A DNA stretch of 64,000 nt from Bryoerythrophyllum caledonicum (Eukaryota; Streptophyta; Bryopsida; Pottiales; Pottiaceae): positions 3,216,678 through 3,280,677 of the forward strand of contig OZ020515.1 of the NCBI GenBank assembly GCA_963971425.1, read 5' to 3'. Below are positions 33,021 through 44,566 of the stretch, piece after piece (position 1 is the first letter of the stretch; every line of letters starts with the position of its first letter). The position numbers and the translations under genes were made by a program. Below the pieces are notes generated by a model. The model ran no database searches, had not been told where the DNA came from, and saw nothing but the letters and a program-made list of their open reading frames with translations.

Positions 33021-34296
33021 AGAAGAGTTACTTGTAGAATATCATCGAGCTGGATATCGAATTATTACCTTTCGGATTCTTTTCTGCTTGGTGCTCAAAA
33101 GTGATTGCTAAGAATGTAGAGAAGAACTTGTTCCACATCCAACAACATCCTAGGTACAACCGAAAATGTCGTTGGCATAACCTACATCAACCTATCTCAA
33201 ACAATGTTATATATTTCATCCACGCTCTCAAAGACTAATATCACATTTGAGAGCGTTGATGAAATAGAAAAGATGGAAATCGATGAAAGTAGAAAAATGG
33301 AAGGAAAATTGGAAAGTGGATGAGAATTGTATAGAATCAATATGGAGTATGTATAAAATCCAATATTTATGTTTATTTCAGTTTTGTCATGATTTTGTGT
33401 CATCACAAGTGAAAAACTTTTATCAATGACAAGCAACTCTATAAGTTGCCACAACTACTTATTAAATGTGAGATTTTCAATATTAAACATGAGATTTTCA
33501 AAAGAATCCTTTCATTTCAAACACTATTATAACCCTTCAAAATCCGCTCACCAACAAGCATGCTCCGCACCAAGCCAATTTAGCACCTATGAACCCATAA
33601 AGGAAGCGCAATAATTTTACACCAAATACACTTCAAGACGGTCAGTTGTAATGCAATAAATTAGGAAGGAATTGAAAAGCTTTATATTCAGTGTTGACCA
33701 TAGGATCTTAGCCCATTAAGGCCGAGCAACCCGAAACAGGTCGCTACAACTACAAATAGCTAGCTAGGGTGATATGTAAAAATGTTGTGTTAGAAAATCA
33801 TTCGATTATCAAAAAATAATGAGGATTTGTGCACTTCCAATGAATGTGATGACAACGTGCATCAGAGTCTAATAAGCAAACTATAGTGATTTCCGTGGAG
33901 TGGGGTTGTGCTGAAATGTACCTAAAATATAGATGGTGTTCTTCAGGATCTAACACACTCATAGATTCTTCCTAGGTCCTCATGAGCTCGTAGACCTCAA
34001 TCCTTTAAGGCAGATGAGCTATTTTAGCCTACAAGAATCTACAAGTGTTCGAGAACATGCACAATGCCCATTCATGGAAATCATTGTTGCTCGCCGACGC
34101 TTGCACCAATTTTCGTGGTAATTGTCTCGACAGATGCCAATCTTCCTCCACCTCTTTCTCATAGTTCAAGTCTTTCATGGAGGTGGCCGGAGATTATCGT
34201 GCCAAAACGACCCAAAATGGGTTGCTCATCCTTAAAGGGTTAAAGGGTTAAGTAACATACACACAAAATTTCATGAACTTTGACTTGATTAGTGTT
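33021..34296 (+). other. Spacer between NLR tail and A49 gene (left arm)
   Basis: No gene seen. A 20-bp stem (ATTTCATCCACGCTCTCAAA at 33213-33232 with its inverse at 33246-33265, one mismatch) could form a hairpin. Short open frames here have no coding character. The mirror copy is at 51389-52664. Confidence 0.5.
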
Positions 34297-36698
34297 TCAA
34301 CTAGAGGGATCTCTCAAAGTCCGAGATGATAATGAACGGATGGTGACATGGTTCCCCTTCTTGCCTCTCGCCGTGACGATTTCGGGAAACTTGAGGGGCA
34401 CAGGAAGCGTGACGCGCCACTTGCCCTGCCCGGAGTCCGCGTCGCCGAGCTCCCGCCGCTCGCTCGCGGACCGCGTCTCGAACTTGCACCCGAGCTCCCG
34501 GTAATGCGGCCGCAGCTGGTTCAGCGTCTGCTTCAGCTCCAGCGCCATGTCGAACGGGTCCGTCTGGAAGTCGTCCACCGCCAGGCCCAGCACCAGGCAG
34601 TAGCTGATGAGCAGGTCCTTGTGCTGCTTCGTCTGGCGTCGGCCGCTGGAATCCTCGCCCGTGAAGCGGTTCAGGAGGGCGGACGCGACGAGCCCCGGGA
34701 TGCCTGTGTCTTGCGAGAATCGGCCCGGGTCATCGCCTGCTCTTCGGAGGGCGGAGAAAGGCACTGCGTAGAAGGTGAAGAGGTGCCGCAGGTAGACCAG
34801 CATTCTGGCTCGCTTCTCATTGCCGTCCTTGTCTCCCTGCGAAACCGATGAGAATATGGGAGTGCATTATGGACTTGAGCACTTGATCTTCCCATCACGT
34901 TCATGGTAGTATTCCAGCTCTGGGGAATGCATGATCCTGGACAGTGATATGGTGAGCATGGTCTTGGTTGTTAAGACATGGGGGGATTTGCTCACCTCAA
35001 CACGTCTCCTTCGCAGTCGACTGAGCACGAAGTTGGGATACTTCTGTTGTCGCAGCGCTTCTTCGTCTTTCACCTTCTTCGCGGCCGCCTTCAACTCGCG
35101 CACGTCCAGATTCTCCCACTCCTCCGCCGGGATGAGCCGGTCCAGAGGGTACGCCCCCTCGGGGGTGTTGGCAGACACATCATGCGGGGGCCGTTGCGCA
35201 CCACGGACAGATTCGCCTGCTCCAGAGCTTGCTCGTTGGTGAGCAGCGCCTCGTTCTCTCCCGCTTCCTGGAACAGGAACTCCATGCCCCCCGTGTCGCC
35301 CAGAGCCTCCTCCTTCACTATCCCTCTCTCCGTCCGTTGCGCCTGCAATAAGACGCACAAACGGTCCTCAGCAGATCGCCAGGAGCATAGAAACACTCCT
35401 CAACAGCTCTCGAGATGAACCACGAACGTGCAAACTTATGCCAGAATACACTAACATGCAGTTTCAAAATAGAAGCCAAAAAACTCATGCACACCTCGGA
35501 TGAAAGACTTGACAAGTGAATCCGTTCAATACACAACGATAAGATAGCAAGTGAAACTTACTCGCATCTTGCTCTTCTGGCTGCCGAATGTTTCCACCAG
35601 CATTCTCCTCTTGGCCAGCTCCTGCTCTCTGCTGTCTTCCACACGCTCCTCCTCATCGGTCCACTCGTAATCCATGCCCCTAACTCGTGGCTCCATTCTG
35701 AGAATCTAGACCGAAACGCGGTTACGTCAAACATGGAGGAATAAATCCTCCTTCCACCCATTTCTGTACTTAAAGTTGTCAAGTAATGACCAACAATTTC
35801 GCACAAGGTTTGACCTCTATTTTACGTAAAAAGTGCTACCATTTCTCCAACGAGTGGGACAAGCGGCAATTGTACACTCCCAAGGATGCCTGATAACCTA
35901 AAGGACCGGCGTGAAAGAAACCTAATCCCAATTTCGCTCTGTTTTGAACACAAACTTGGCCTCAGTTTCATGCGGAGAGAGCAGCCATATCTCCGGCGAG
36001 AGGGACAAGCTGCAAAATGCCATTCTCTCTCTCTCACACTGTCAGTGTAGACTGATAAGCTACAGCGACTATCATTCGGCACCAAACCCTGATTCCAATC
36101 TTGTGAAAAAATGGATCCTTCTTCGTAGAATTGATTTTTTCTTGTCAAGTACTCTTTTCTGTACATAAAAGTTGGCTGGTATCTATCATATACCGGATGA
36201 CATTCTACCTGACAATGAAACAGAAACATGAACTGGCTTGAACAAAACCCTAATTCCAACCTCACTTGCAGATGTAGAGAGAACAAAGTTGTGGAGAGAG
36301 CTACCTTTTCTCCGGCGAGAGGGACGAGCTGCAAGGTGCCCTTCTCCCCATCGAAAACCCCGAGCGCGTAGCTGCAGGGCTGCCAGGCGGCCGCCTCGCC
36401 GGCGTAGTTCACCCCAACGAAGTCCACCTGCCCGTGCGTGGACGCCACCAGCTGCGCCTGCTTCGCCTTCAGCTTGTTCGCGCCCTGGAACGCCTTCACG
36501 CTCGCGAGCGCCTTGGTCGCGTCCCCGTGGTCCGCCTCGCCCAACGGGTCGAACCCCGTTGGGAAAGTAGGCCACGAAAGGGCGCGCGCGGCCGTCCCGC
36601 GACGGCACGTAGTCCATCCTCACATCGCGCTCCACTGCCTCCTTCGAAGTCTTCTTCTTCTTCCTCTTGTGCTGATGGTCGGAGGAGATGCTGTCCAT
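34297..36698 (-). pseudogene. RPA49: RNA polymerase I subunit A49-like (left-arm copy)
   Basis: Four exons on the reverse strand, inferred by splice signals: 36698-36305, 35705-35562, 35342-34996, 34836-34297. The product of about 474 residues matches the A49/PAF53 family in length and motifs: PFVAYFPNG, then GEADHGDATK, FVGVNYAGEAAAWQPCSYA, LQLVPLAGEK, MEPRVRGMDYEW, YPLDRLIPAEEW, and a C-terminal winged-helix-type region (ARMLVYLRHLFTFY, DDFQTDPFDM). A49 pairs with A34.5 in Pol I and supports rRNA-gene initiation and elongation in the nucleolus. Two one-base frameshifts, in a GGGG run after FPN and in a CCCCC run in exon 3, break the frame. Both are also present in the mirror copy. Confidence 0.75.
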
Positions 36699-37108
36699 GA
36701 TCGCCGCAGACTGGGAAAACAAGATTCGGGAAACACGACTCACTAGAAAGATGAGGTCCAGGGTTTACGGTTTAAGCAGAGCGATCCCAGAAATCCATAG
36801 ACTCCAGGAAGCGAAATGCACTCCTGGACAGGATGAACGTGGGTTTATGAATGAAAGCTCTCACGGACGTTTTCGTTCAAATTCTACAGCACTGATAGAA
36901 GCAGAGAAGTCCATACTGAAGTCTAGGGTTTAGGGCTTAAGTAGCGCCATCGCACAAAAACGTAGGCTTCCTTGGAAGTAATGTACTCAGGGTCAAGATG
37001 AACGTGGCTTTGTGGGCCATTGATGGTTTGGGAATGAAAGCATGTGTAAGAGTTGTATCCATGCCAAATTTGCAGTTGATCGTTTTGGAAAAGTGCTGGG
37101 TCTGCACG

Positions 37109-37470
37109 GATCTGGCTAATTCACCCCGACGAGCGTTGGCCCATGCCGCAGCCTCGTCAGGGTGGTTGCCTTCGGCCCCGACCCTACTTCACGGACCCGG
37201 CCAGTCCAGCCCGGTTTCCCCCCACCCAACCCAGCCCAGTCTTCCTCCCACCCGTGCATCAGCCCAGCCGTCCCTGCCCCGCTCCAACCTTTTTTTCCCC
37301 CGCTCGTCCTTCCCTTCACCGGACAGCCCACGCGCTGTCGACCCTGACCGGCAGTAATGCAGCACTCGAATTGACACCCTGCCGCTCCTGCCATAGCCGC
37401 CCTCTACATTGATGAGGGTTTGGGTTTGCACCATGCTCCTGCAGGCCAAGGAATATGTTGGCTAATTGTT
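37109..37470 (+). other. Inner flank of left arm, no gene seen
   Basis: C-rich sequence (CCCACCCAACCCAGCCCAG) without recognisable gene; the several overlapping open frames on both strands reflect base composition. Confidence 0.4.
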
Positions 37471-37494
37471 CTGCGAACTGCGATGGTTGTGTGA

Positions 37495-37660
37495 GAAGTT
37501 GGTGAGGGTTAGGGTTTGGTTTCTGTGTGAGTTTTGGTGAGGGTTAGGGTTTGGTTGTGTGAGTTTTGGTGAGTGTTGGTGAGTTTTGGTGAGGGTTAGG
37601 GCGCGGCTGACCGCGAGCAGGGCGTGCGACCTGGGCGCGAGGTGGGCGCGGTTTAGAGTT
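37495..37660 (+). repeat. GGTGAGGGTTAGGGTTTGG degenerate tandem
   Basis: Irregular units of GTGAGTTTTGGTGAGGGTTAG with embedded GGGTTAGGGTTT. It resembles degenerate interstitial telomere-like DNA but is not a clean TTTAGGG array. Confidence 0.6.
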
Positions 37661-37663
37661 TCA

Positions 37664-37863
37664 NNNNNNNNNNNNNNNNNNNNNNNNNNNNNNNNNNNNN
37701 NNNNNNNNNNNNNNNNNNNNNNNNNNNNNNNNNNNNNNNNNNNNNNNNNNNNNNNNNNNNNNNNNNNNNNNNNNNNNNNNNNNNNNNNNNNNNNNNNNNN
37801 NNNNNNNNNNNNNNNNNNNNNNNNNNNNNNNNNNNNNNNNNNNNNNNNNNNNNNNNNNNNNNN
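37664..37863. other. Assembly gap (200 N)
   Basis: Exactly 200 undetermined bases between a G-rich repeat and a GC-rich repeat; 200 is probably a placeholder length. Open frames crossing it are meaningless. Confidence 0.98.
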
Positions 37864-37975
37864 TGGGGCCTCGCGCGTAGGATCCACGGTCGGGCGCGTG
37901 GACACTGGGGCCGGGCGCGTGCGGGAACGGGCCGGGCGCGAACGGGAACGGGCTGGGCGCGTACGGGAACGACAT
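37864..37975 (+). repeat. 21-bp GC-rich tandem
   Basis: Three clear units of the type CCGGGCGCG(T/A)(G/A)CGGGAACGGG plus degenerate ones to the left, directly next to the gap. Confidence 0.75.
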
Positions 37976-37977
37976 TA

Positions 37978-38708
37978 GCCTTTCCGATTGACACTGTCAA
38001 CCGGAGTCTTCTCTTCACAGATCAGCTGGAGAAGGAGGGCAACCTGAACCGGATACAGATAATACGGTTCTTACACGACCACGGCAAGATGATGGAGAAG
38101 ACATGGAGTCGCATGCAGGAACTAGTGGCCAGCATGGCCATTGAAGGACCGGAGAATCGGAGCACCCAAGCTCCGGAAGACCTCACCGCTCCGATTCGTA
38201 TCCGGACATCCCCGTGTGAACCCGGGCCCTCAAGCATGCTTCCGGAGGCTTCCGGAAAGCAGAAGGAGATCTTGACTCAGCCGGAGCCTACTACACACGC
38301 GAGCAGCAGCCTTCCTGGCAACCCGAACACCGGTACCGAAACACACTGGACGGAGTTACTTCCGGAGGTGAGTCCTGACGAAACCCCATCCCCCATCCGG
38401 CCTGCACCTACTCCTACATCATGAGGCCGCCGGAAGTCCACTCCACCACTTGCTAGACGTTTGGCGACGGATCTTCCTAGTCCCGGAGTCGAATTCCAAG
38501 GTTTTGCTGAAGCTCCGGAGACCATTGTGATAGATTCCACCTCTGATCCTGCTCCACCGGCAGCATCATAGGCCCCCATCTCCGGAGCCGGAACCCAAGA
38601 CGTTCCGGCAGCCACTACGCCACCACGAAGGAGGGCCGGCAAGGGCAAGGCAGAGACATCCACCAGGCGTACCAGCCCTCGATTCAAGAACGTTGGATCA
38701 CCCCCTTA
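37978..38708 (+). pseudogene. Gag-like protein C-terminal half, copy C
   Basis: Reads from AFPIDTVNRSLLF through the helical IIRFLHDHGKMMEKTWSRM and a Pro/Ser/Thr-rich tail to FKNVGSPP and a TAG at 38706-38708. Interrupted by TGA at 38422-38424 and TAG at 38569-38571. The N-terminal half is missing; the unit abuts GC-rich repeat DNA beside the gap. Confidence 0.55.
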
Positions 38709-40032
38709 GGTAGATTAGATTTCGAAGTAGTAGCAGCTTAGTGATCGGAATTAGGTAGCGATTAACGATGGGGCCCAGAGTTGTACCCGGCTGCTTAAAT
38801 CCGGAAACTAAGCCTTCCGGAAAGTTGTAAACACTTCCGGAATTTTACGTGTTTTTCGGATGTCCAGAATTTGGACCCGGAAAAATAGGATCTGAGATTC
38901 TCTTTTCCGGATTTTTCGGGATAAGATCCTTAACTTTAGGGATAAGATCCTCTGGATTTCTTATAGATTGGATAAGCCCTAAATTAGAAATAGTTCTAGT
39001 ACTTAGTAGATGGGTTTTGAAAACTCATCACCTTGTTTATTTTCCTCTACGTTGAATATATTTCAGAGCTTTTCTGGATTTGCTACCTAGTATTTGTGAA
39101 GAGAGTTATTTTACGTGTAAGGTTCAAGGTCCGTTGCTGGTATGTTTTGTGCAAGTTCTTCAAAGTGAAGGATGTTTTGTTGTGCTAAGGAGTGAACTGA
39201 CCTGGATATTCAGCAGGGGAGTGTCCGGAATAGCTGGAGGAGATTGCAGAGGTGTTCCTGGTCACCTTCAAAGTCCGGAAGAACCAAGAGGGGAAGAGAT
39301 ATATTGCAGAGGTGTTCCTAGTAGTCTCTAGGGCACGGAAGCATCCGTGTGAACCCGGATTCCGGTCCAAAACCGGAGTTTACCCCCACGATAGGAAAAC
39401 CTGCTATGTGAGTCGGGAAGGAGTCCTCCCAAGTAGAACTATATCCCTATCTTCGTAGGGCTACAAAAGTACTACTAGAACGTCGTTGTAGTCAAGCCGT
39501 ACCTTTGTGTGACCGCGTCCGGAAGGCCTTCCGGATGTCGTGAGAGTTACGTCTAGGACCAACACCCTATCACCGGTTAGTAGATTAGAAGAAGAGTGAT
39601 TGTCCGGTCACTATAAATCCCGGGGCAGTGGGTGTCTAGCCACTTAAAGTTACCAGGCAGTGGAGAATCCGGCCACTTACACAAAATCGGATCAGTGGCC
39701 TTCCGGTCACTTGTTTAAACCTTCCGGAAGTCGCTCTGAGGAGGAACAGAGGTAAATCAAACTACCCTCCATGTTTCCGGAAACCATTTTCGGAAACAAC
39801 TATATATACCTTCCGGAAACTAGATCCGGAAAGTTTTGCTTGGGTTTTGGAATCCGGAAGGATCCGGAACCCTTACTGACTAGATTAACTAACCTAGGTG
39901 ATGAATAGACTAGTGATTTTGGGATAAGTTGAAAGCATAAATAGATCTCTGTGGGAACGAAACCGGAGTGGTTCACTTTGGGAGCACTTAGTGACGATTG
40001 AGTGCATTCCGGAGGAATACTGACTCTGCAAA
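37978..40032 (+). mobile_element. Gag-like element copy C, 3' half
   Basis: Starts inside the gag-like ORF (FPIDTVNRSLLFTDQLEKEG, matching FPVDTVNRSRLFTELVEKKE of copy B), then the conserved block at 38757-38800, the TTCCGGAA-rich region and a 3' end with TCTCTGTGGGAACGAAACC and ACTACGACA. This copy is uninterrupted where copy A carries the 17.8 kb insertion. Confidence 0.7.
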
Positions 40033-40560
40033 CTACGACAACATAGTTCGTAAAAATATTCATCAAAAGTAAAAACTTATAGCACTTTTAAACAAATTAG
40101 TGTGGTTAACACTAAATATCATCGTTAGTGTACGGTAGGCAACCATAGCTTCTCATCTGGTCACGTACCATCAAGTAGAATCTGTTACTACGTCTACAAT
40201 AGTGTAAGATGAAACTAGAAGGAATCGTATGTAGTGCGTTAAGTTATCATTTCTTTTTGCTCCACTCGCTTTCCATCGATTAAATTTGAACTTAAGTTCA
40301 AGGACTATACTTAATTATTTCTCAGACACTGTAAATAGAGAAGGGCATGGCAGCAATAAAATTGCCTGTCTCGACCGAAACTTATCGAGCAAGTTGAACA
40401 GTTCTCCGGGAACGACTTTCGAGTGTCAATGCCCCACCGACGAAGAAGTCCCATCCAGGGCTATAACAAGAGCACTCTGAGGTCACAACTCACAGGTCCA
40501 TTCCTCCTCCATCTCGTTTCACCTTCCTAGAATCTCAGCTTGTGTGCAATCAAGTTCGTC

Positions 40561-41884
40561 ATGGCGGCATTTCAGCAAGGAGTTGTGCTGGTTGCCACAT
40601 TGGTGGTCCTCCTCGTAGGTACGTGAAACCTCTTCCACCTCCTGTGATATCCGCAGAAACGCTCAGAGTTTAATAAAGAGTATTTATGATGTTGTGGCTG
40701 TCAGTTTGATTAGGTCTCCTTCTAATAAGATTGCACAATATTGTCAACTTATATTGTGGCTATGAAGGTCCTTGGATAGTAAAGTTGTAATGGTCATGTC
40801 TGAGGAGTAAGTATGGGAGTTTTTTGATCCTGTGAGAGTTTGATGTGTTGTAGGTTTTACGGATGCGCGTTGCAATAACGCGGGGGACTGCCCAAGCAAG
40901 GCCAATGCCTACACCTTCTGCACCACCGGCGCTTGCACATACACCTGCAAGTCCGGGTGGGCGAATTGCGACAACGACATGGCCAAGAACGGGTGCGAGG
41001 TCAATACCGACACCGACATGAATGCGAACTGCGGCGTCTGCAGGGTCCAGTGCATCCCCTACAGCCCCGACACCATGGACCTCACGTGAAGGGCCAGTGC
41101 GTGTACACTTGCAAGAAGGGGCTGTCGGATTGCAACAACTGGCTCTGGGACGGATGCGAGTCTCGGCTTCCGTACAATGACGATGCGCGGTTCTGCGGCG
41201 CCTACGACACTCCGTGCCTAGGGAATCTCCCGAACGTGGTCATGCATAAGTGCATTCGCGGCAAGTGCCATTATACTTGCGGTTCTCGATTCGGGAACTG
41301 TGACAACAAGTGGACCAACGGATACGAGAGAGACCTGAACAAGGATGTGAACTACTGCAAGACTTGTAGCAACAAGTGTAAAGTGACTCTTGTCGGCGGC
41401 GAAGCCACTTGCAGGTAATGCTCTCAATTTCCTATGTTTGGTAATTCGAAGGGCGACCATATTCATTACTGAATGTTGGTTTTCTTATTCCAATCCGTAT
41501 CTTTTGCTCTACTATTGTGTGATTAATCTAACATGTTCTCAGGGATAGAAGGTCATGTTTGGATTACACAAGTGATATCATGAAATAGCCAATCGATAAT
41601 GCTTGATTTGTTCCTAGAATTTGAATTTGGAAAATTTTGGCTTGGAAGTGCTGGTGATAACGAAAGCCATCAATATAATGAAAATAGCCTTGATCTTATC
41701 CTCACACAACTTTAACTGTAAGTGAACATATTTGATTTGCACTTATAATTTGCATAGTGTTATTTAATATTGTGTTTAGTGGTTTGATTTGTTGTGGCTT
41801 TCCAGGAAGGGCAAATGTGGACAGCAATGCAAGAAGGGCAACAAATATGACAACAAGAAGAAGAAATGCATTCGAACCTATTGA
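40561..41884 (+). pseudogene. Secreted cysteine-rich repeat protein, copy 1
   Basis: Exons 40561-40618, 40854-41414 and 41806-41884 with GT-AG introns. The first exon and start of the second encode a signal peptide (MAAFQQGVVLVATLVVLLVG, cleavage probably near FTDA). The mature part has about three ~55-residue repeats with the order C-x3-(W/L/F)-x-(N/D)-C-(D/N), N/D-G-C-E, N-C-G or C-G/K-x-C and T-C, ending in a basic KKGNKYDNKKKKC tail. Relative to copy 2, four bases are missing at 41087-41090 (LT then stop), so the frame is broken after the first repeat. Such disulfide-rich repeats suggest an extracellular or wall protein; I cannot name the family with confidence. The homologous 5' flank starts near 40145. 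Confidence 0.6.
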
Positions 41885-42241
41885 GATCATTTTCCATGAC
41901 AGCCGAATATGCACTCTAGCTCTCAACCATATGTCATGAAACCACGAGAGCCTGTGTAATTTAACGAGTTGCAAAACCGTTGTGCAATTCTCGTCAAGGG
42001 ATCCGCAGTTAGTTTTATTCACTACTAGTATTCTTTAGTTTATTTAAAAAATGGATTTTTGAAAGATGATGTGTTTTTTGTATAACAATAAGTGATACTC
42101 CTAGGTTGGAATCGGCTATACAAGGGACACACTTCTCTAAATTTCATGTTTAGTGTAGGCACACTGTATGATATATAAAGCTACAAGTTTTTACTATCCA
42201 TAAATATATTTACAAACCATGTTGAAAATGATCACCCTCTT
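41885..42241 (+). other. 3' flank of cysteine-rich gene, no gene seen
   Basis: The 3' flank shares homology with 48312-48400 after copy 2 (GAGATCATTTTCCA..., AGCCGAATATGC...CTCTAGCTC), then becomes AT-rich. Confidence 0.5.
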
Positions 42242-42244
42242 TAA

Positions 42245-43184
42245 CCCCTGAAGGCCCAAGAATTCCCTTGAGGGACTCTAAGAATTTGGGCAAGTTCCTA
42301 TAGTGTCAATTTGTAACGTTCCTTTCCAAAAATTTTATTGTAAATGAACATCACTAGAAGCTTCGTGTACATACAATTTTTTCTTAAATCTGACATTCGA
42401 TGCAAGAGTTATAGGGTTTTGAAGTTTTAAAGGGGAGAGTGGGCACATCGGGCAACTCCAAAAACTTTTGCTAGAATACTCAGTCAAATGTGAGATTTTT
42501 AATAATGGCAAGTAATATTATTTTCTTTTATAGTGTCAGAAAAAATTCTTGTCTTTAGTGAAAAATAGCACATTAACCCAAGTCAAACATTTTCATACAT
42601 TGTCACAAATTGTCAAGCAAGGTACTGAAAAAACTTCTTCTTTTCCACATAAAACTTAGAGACCTTCATATTTTATAATTTTTATTTTTTCTACTACAAG
42701 ATGTGTTGTAACTTGTCTCATCGACCGTTTGGATTTTCATTCTAAAACATATTTAGTTCAAAAAATATATAACACAAATTGGTAATTTATGGACCACAAC
42801 TCCTTGCACACTTGTTTTGAATATGTTGCACCCTTTTTCTACCTCCAAAAATTGGTGTACAAGGAACTAACTTCATGCTTAACAAGATGGTAAAGAATCT
42901 AGACCTTTTGTAGTGCAAAAATTTCAAACCAAATGAAGTCAAAGTTTGTTGATCCACTCAAGGCAGGGAAGAAAATCAACCGTTTTCTCTACTTCACACA
43001 CTATCATCTTTCAATATGAGCTGTAAATTTTTTTTGAAATTGTGTGACGTTACTTAGTGAGCTTTAATTTAGATCATACGGTTAGATGTACAAATAAAAG
43101 ACTTCCTTTCCCTCTTTACTCATTGCACTAAAACGAGCAATTTTGAAGTGTTTTTGGTGTGAAAATGCCTTGGGCCTTTAGGGG
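42245..43184. mobile_element. PIF/Harbinger-like non-autonomous element
   Basis: Left end CCCCTGAAGGCCCAAG, right end CTTGGGCCTTTAGGGG (inverted, one mismatch), with TAA duplicated at 42242-42244 and 43185-43187. Same family as 4643-6156. It encodes nothing. Confidence 0.65.
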
Positions 43185-43187
43185 TAA

Positions 43188-44079
43188 GTAGTGTAGATAG
43201 TTGTACCTTCGGTAAAAATCTCCATGAAAAGTAAAAACTTGTAGCCTTTCAAATCATAAAGTACCACTACACCAAACATAAAATTTAGTGTAGGGAGCAA
43301 TGTTACTAATAGGTAAGGACATCCCTTAGTGTGCCCACAACGTTTGCAACATTGTCTTTGGAGGCATTAATATGTTCCATTTCATCACTTTCTGAGGTTG
43401 GATGCCTTGGCTTGCTCTTGCCCTTGCCCCACAAGCTTGCTTTACTAGCACTGGACAAGCTTGCCTTTGCTTCTTACCATAAATTCCATTCCATCGTAGT
43501 TACCCCTTGAGGTAATCTGGCCGGAGAGAATCTAAGACTGTTCTAGATCATGCAAGTGGCATCTATGCATCAGGTACATTCCAACACAAAAATCCACGGT
43601 TCCACTTCACGATAATCACTGTAACTTGCTAATGCTTGCACAAAATTTTGTAATGGCACTGGCCTCAATAGATGCCCATCTTCCTCCACCTCTAAGTCAC
43701 GATGTATTTTATTCCTTCGAAGTGGCTAATTATGCTTGCTACCAAGGTTCTTGTGCCGAAACAACCCATATGCGATCGTTAGGCCTTAGCAGGTTGAATT
43801 GGCGGCATGTTAAATTTAGTTTCTCCACACAATTGTCTGCACATCAAATTTGGTGAGTGGAATATATTCCACAAACAACAGAACTTCATCTGTGTGTACA
43901 CTCTTCGGAGGCTTCGGAGGCCACCGCGGAAGCTCATTCGAAAAGCACGACGGAGCCACTCCCACTCGCCTTCTTCGCCGAACAGAATTCTTTCCTCGCA
44001 ATTGAGGCTCATGAACTTGCAACGATCCAGACGATCAAAGCCAAGGCAGTATATATTACATCACTCTCGGAGTGACAAT
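43188..44079 (+). other. No gene recognised
   Basis: A CACTACACCAAACATAAAATTT motif at 43264 resembles a CACTA end but has no outward-facing partner. The GC-richer stretch at 43895-44060 has open frames on both strands without family resemblance; it could be a leader exon. Confidence 0.35.
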
Positions 44080-44480
44080 CCACTATTCGCGTTCCAAAAT
44101 CAGATCCAGATAGCTTGTGAATGTGCGTTACGAGCTCAGGAGTTTGAGTTCCAGCTTTTCGACCAGGAGTTTTGTAGAACTCGGATTCGTGTTGGTGTGG
44201 AACGTTCGACAATTCCGAGTTGTTTGGAAGGATATCAAATTCACCTTCAGTTCTTTGCTGAAGTAATCTTCGACCGGGTCGCTTGATTTGCAACTCGGGG
44301 ACACGCTACTAATCTTTTTGCAGGTTGTTGATACTCAGAGTGGAGCGATCTAGAGGTGTTCGGTAGCGGAATCGAGTTGAGCTTGAGTTGCAGCACGTCT
44401 TTGCAGAATCAGATTTGGGTTGATTTTCAGAGGTGAGGACGTTAGTTTGAAGGTTTCCATTCTGGAGGCGTTCCCGATAG
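44080..44480 (+). repeat. Dispersed repeat upstream of SABATH gene
   Basis: Shares ordered blocks with 60530-60841 and 63072-63165: GAGTTT...AACTCGGATTCGTGTTGG, TTGATTTGCAACTC, GTGTTCGG, GCTTGAGTT, TGATTTTCAGA...GAGGACGT. It extends to within about 90 bp of the SABATH start codon. Confidence 0.6.
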
Positions 44481-44566
44481 GAAGTCGAGTAGCCGCTCAA
44501 GCATTTGGTAGTTGGAGTCGTGCTAGTGGGGATCAGTGACTGAGGGGTGCGAGGTGTTTGGTAGCG

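Larger units (their letters stand above)
32965..37108 (+). repeat. Left arm of 4.14 kb inverted repeat
   Basis: Positions here and in 48577-52720 pair as inverted complements with a constant coordinate sum of 85685, so there is no net indel. I found about nine substitutions, all in noncoding parts (for example near 33230-33290, 33480, 33560, 33965 and 37097). The arm holds the last NLR tail unit, a spacer and an A49 gene. Confidence 0.9.

Noticed and set aside
37495..37600. Telomere or chromosome end
   Set aside because: GGGTTAGGGTTT motifs are few and interspersed with GTGAGTTTTG; genes continue on both sides.
37586..38018. Open frames crossing the 200-N gap
   Set aside because: The gap length is a placeholder and the flanks are tandem repeats; the frames have no meaning.
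42136..43290. CACTA element using TTTAGTGTAGG at 42155 and CACTACACC at 43264 as ends
   Set aside because: The two motifs face inward rather than outward, so they cannot be the two ends of one element.
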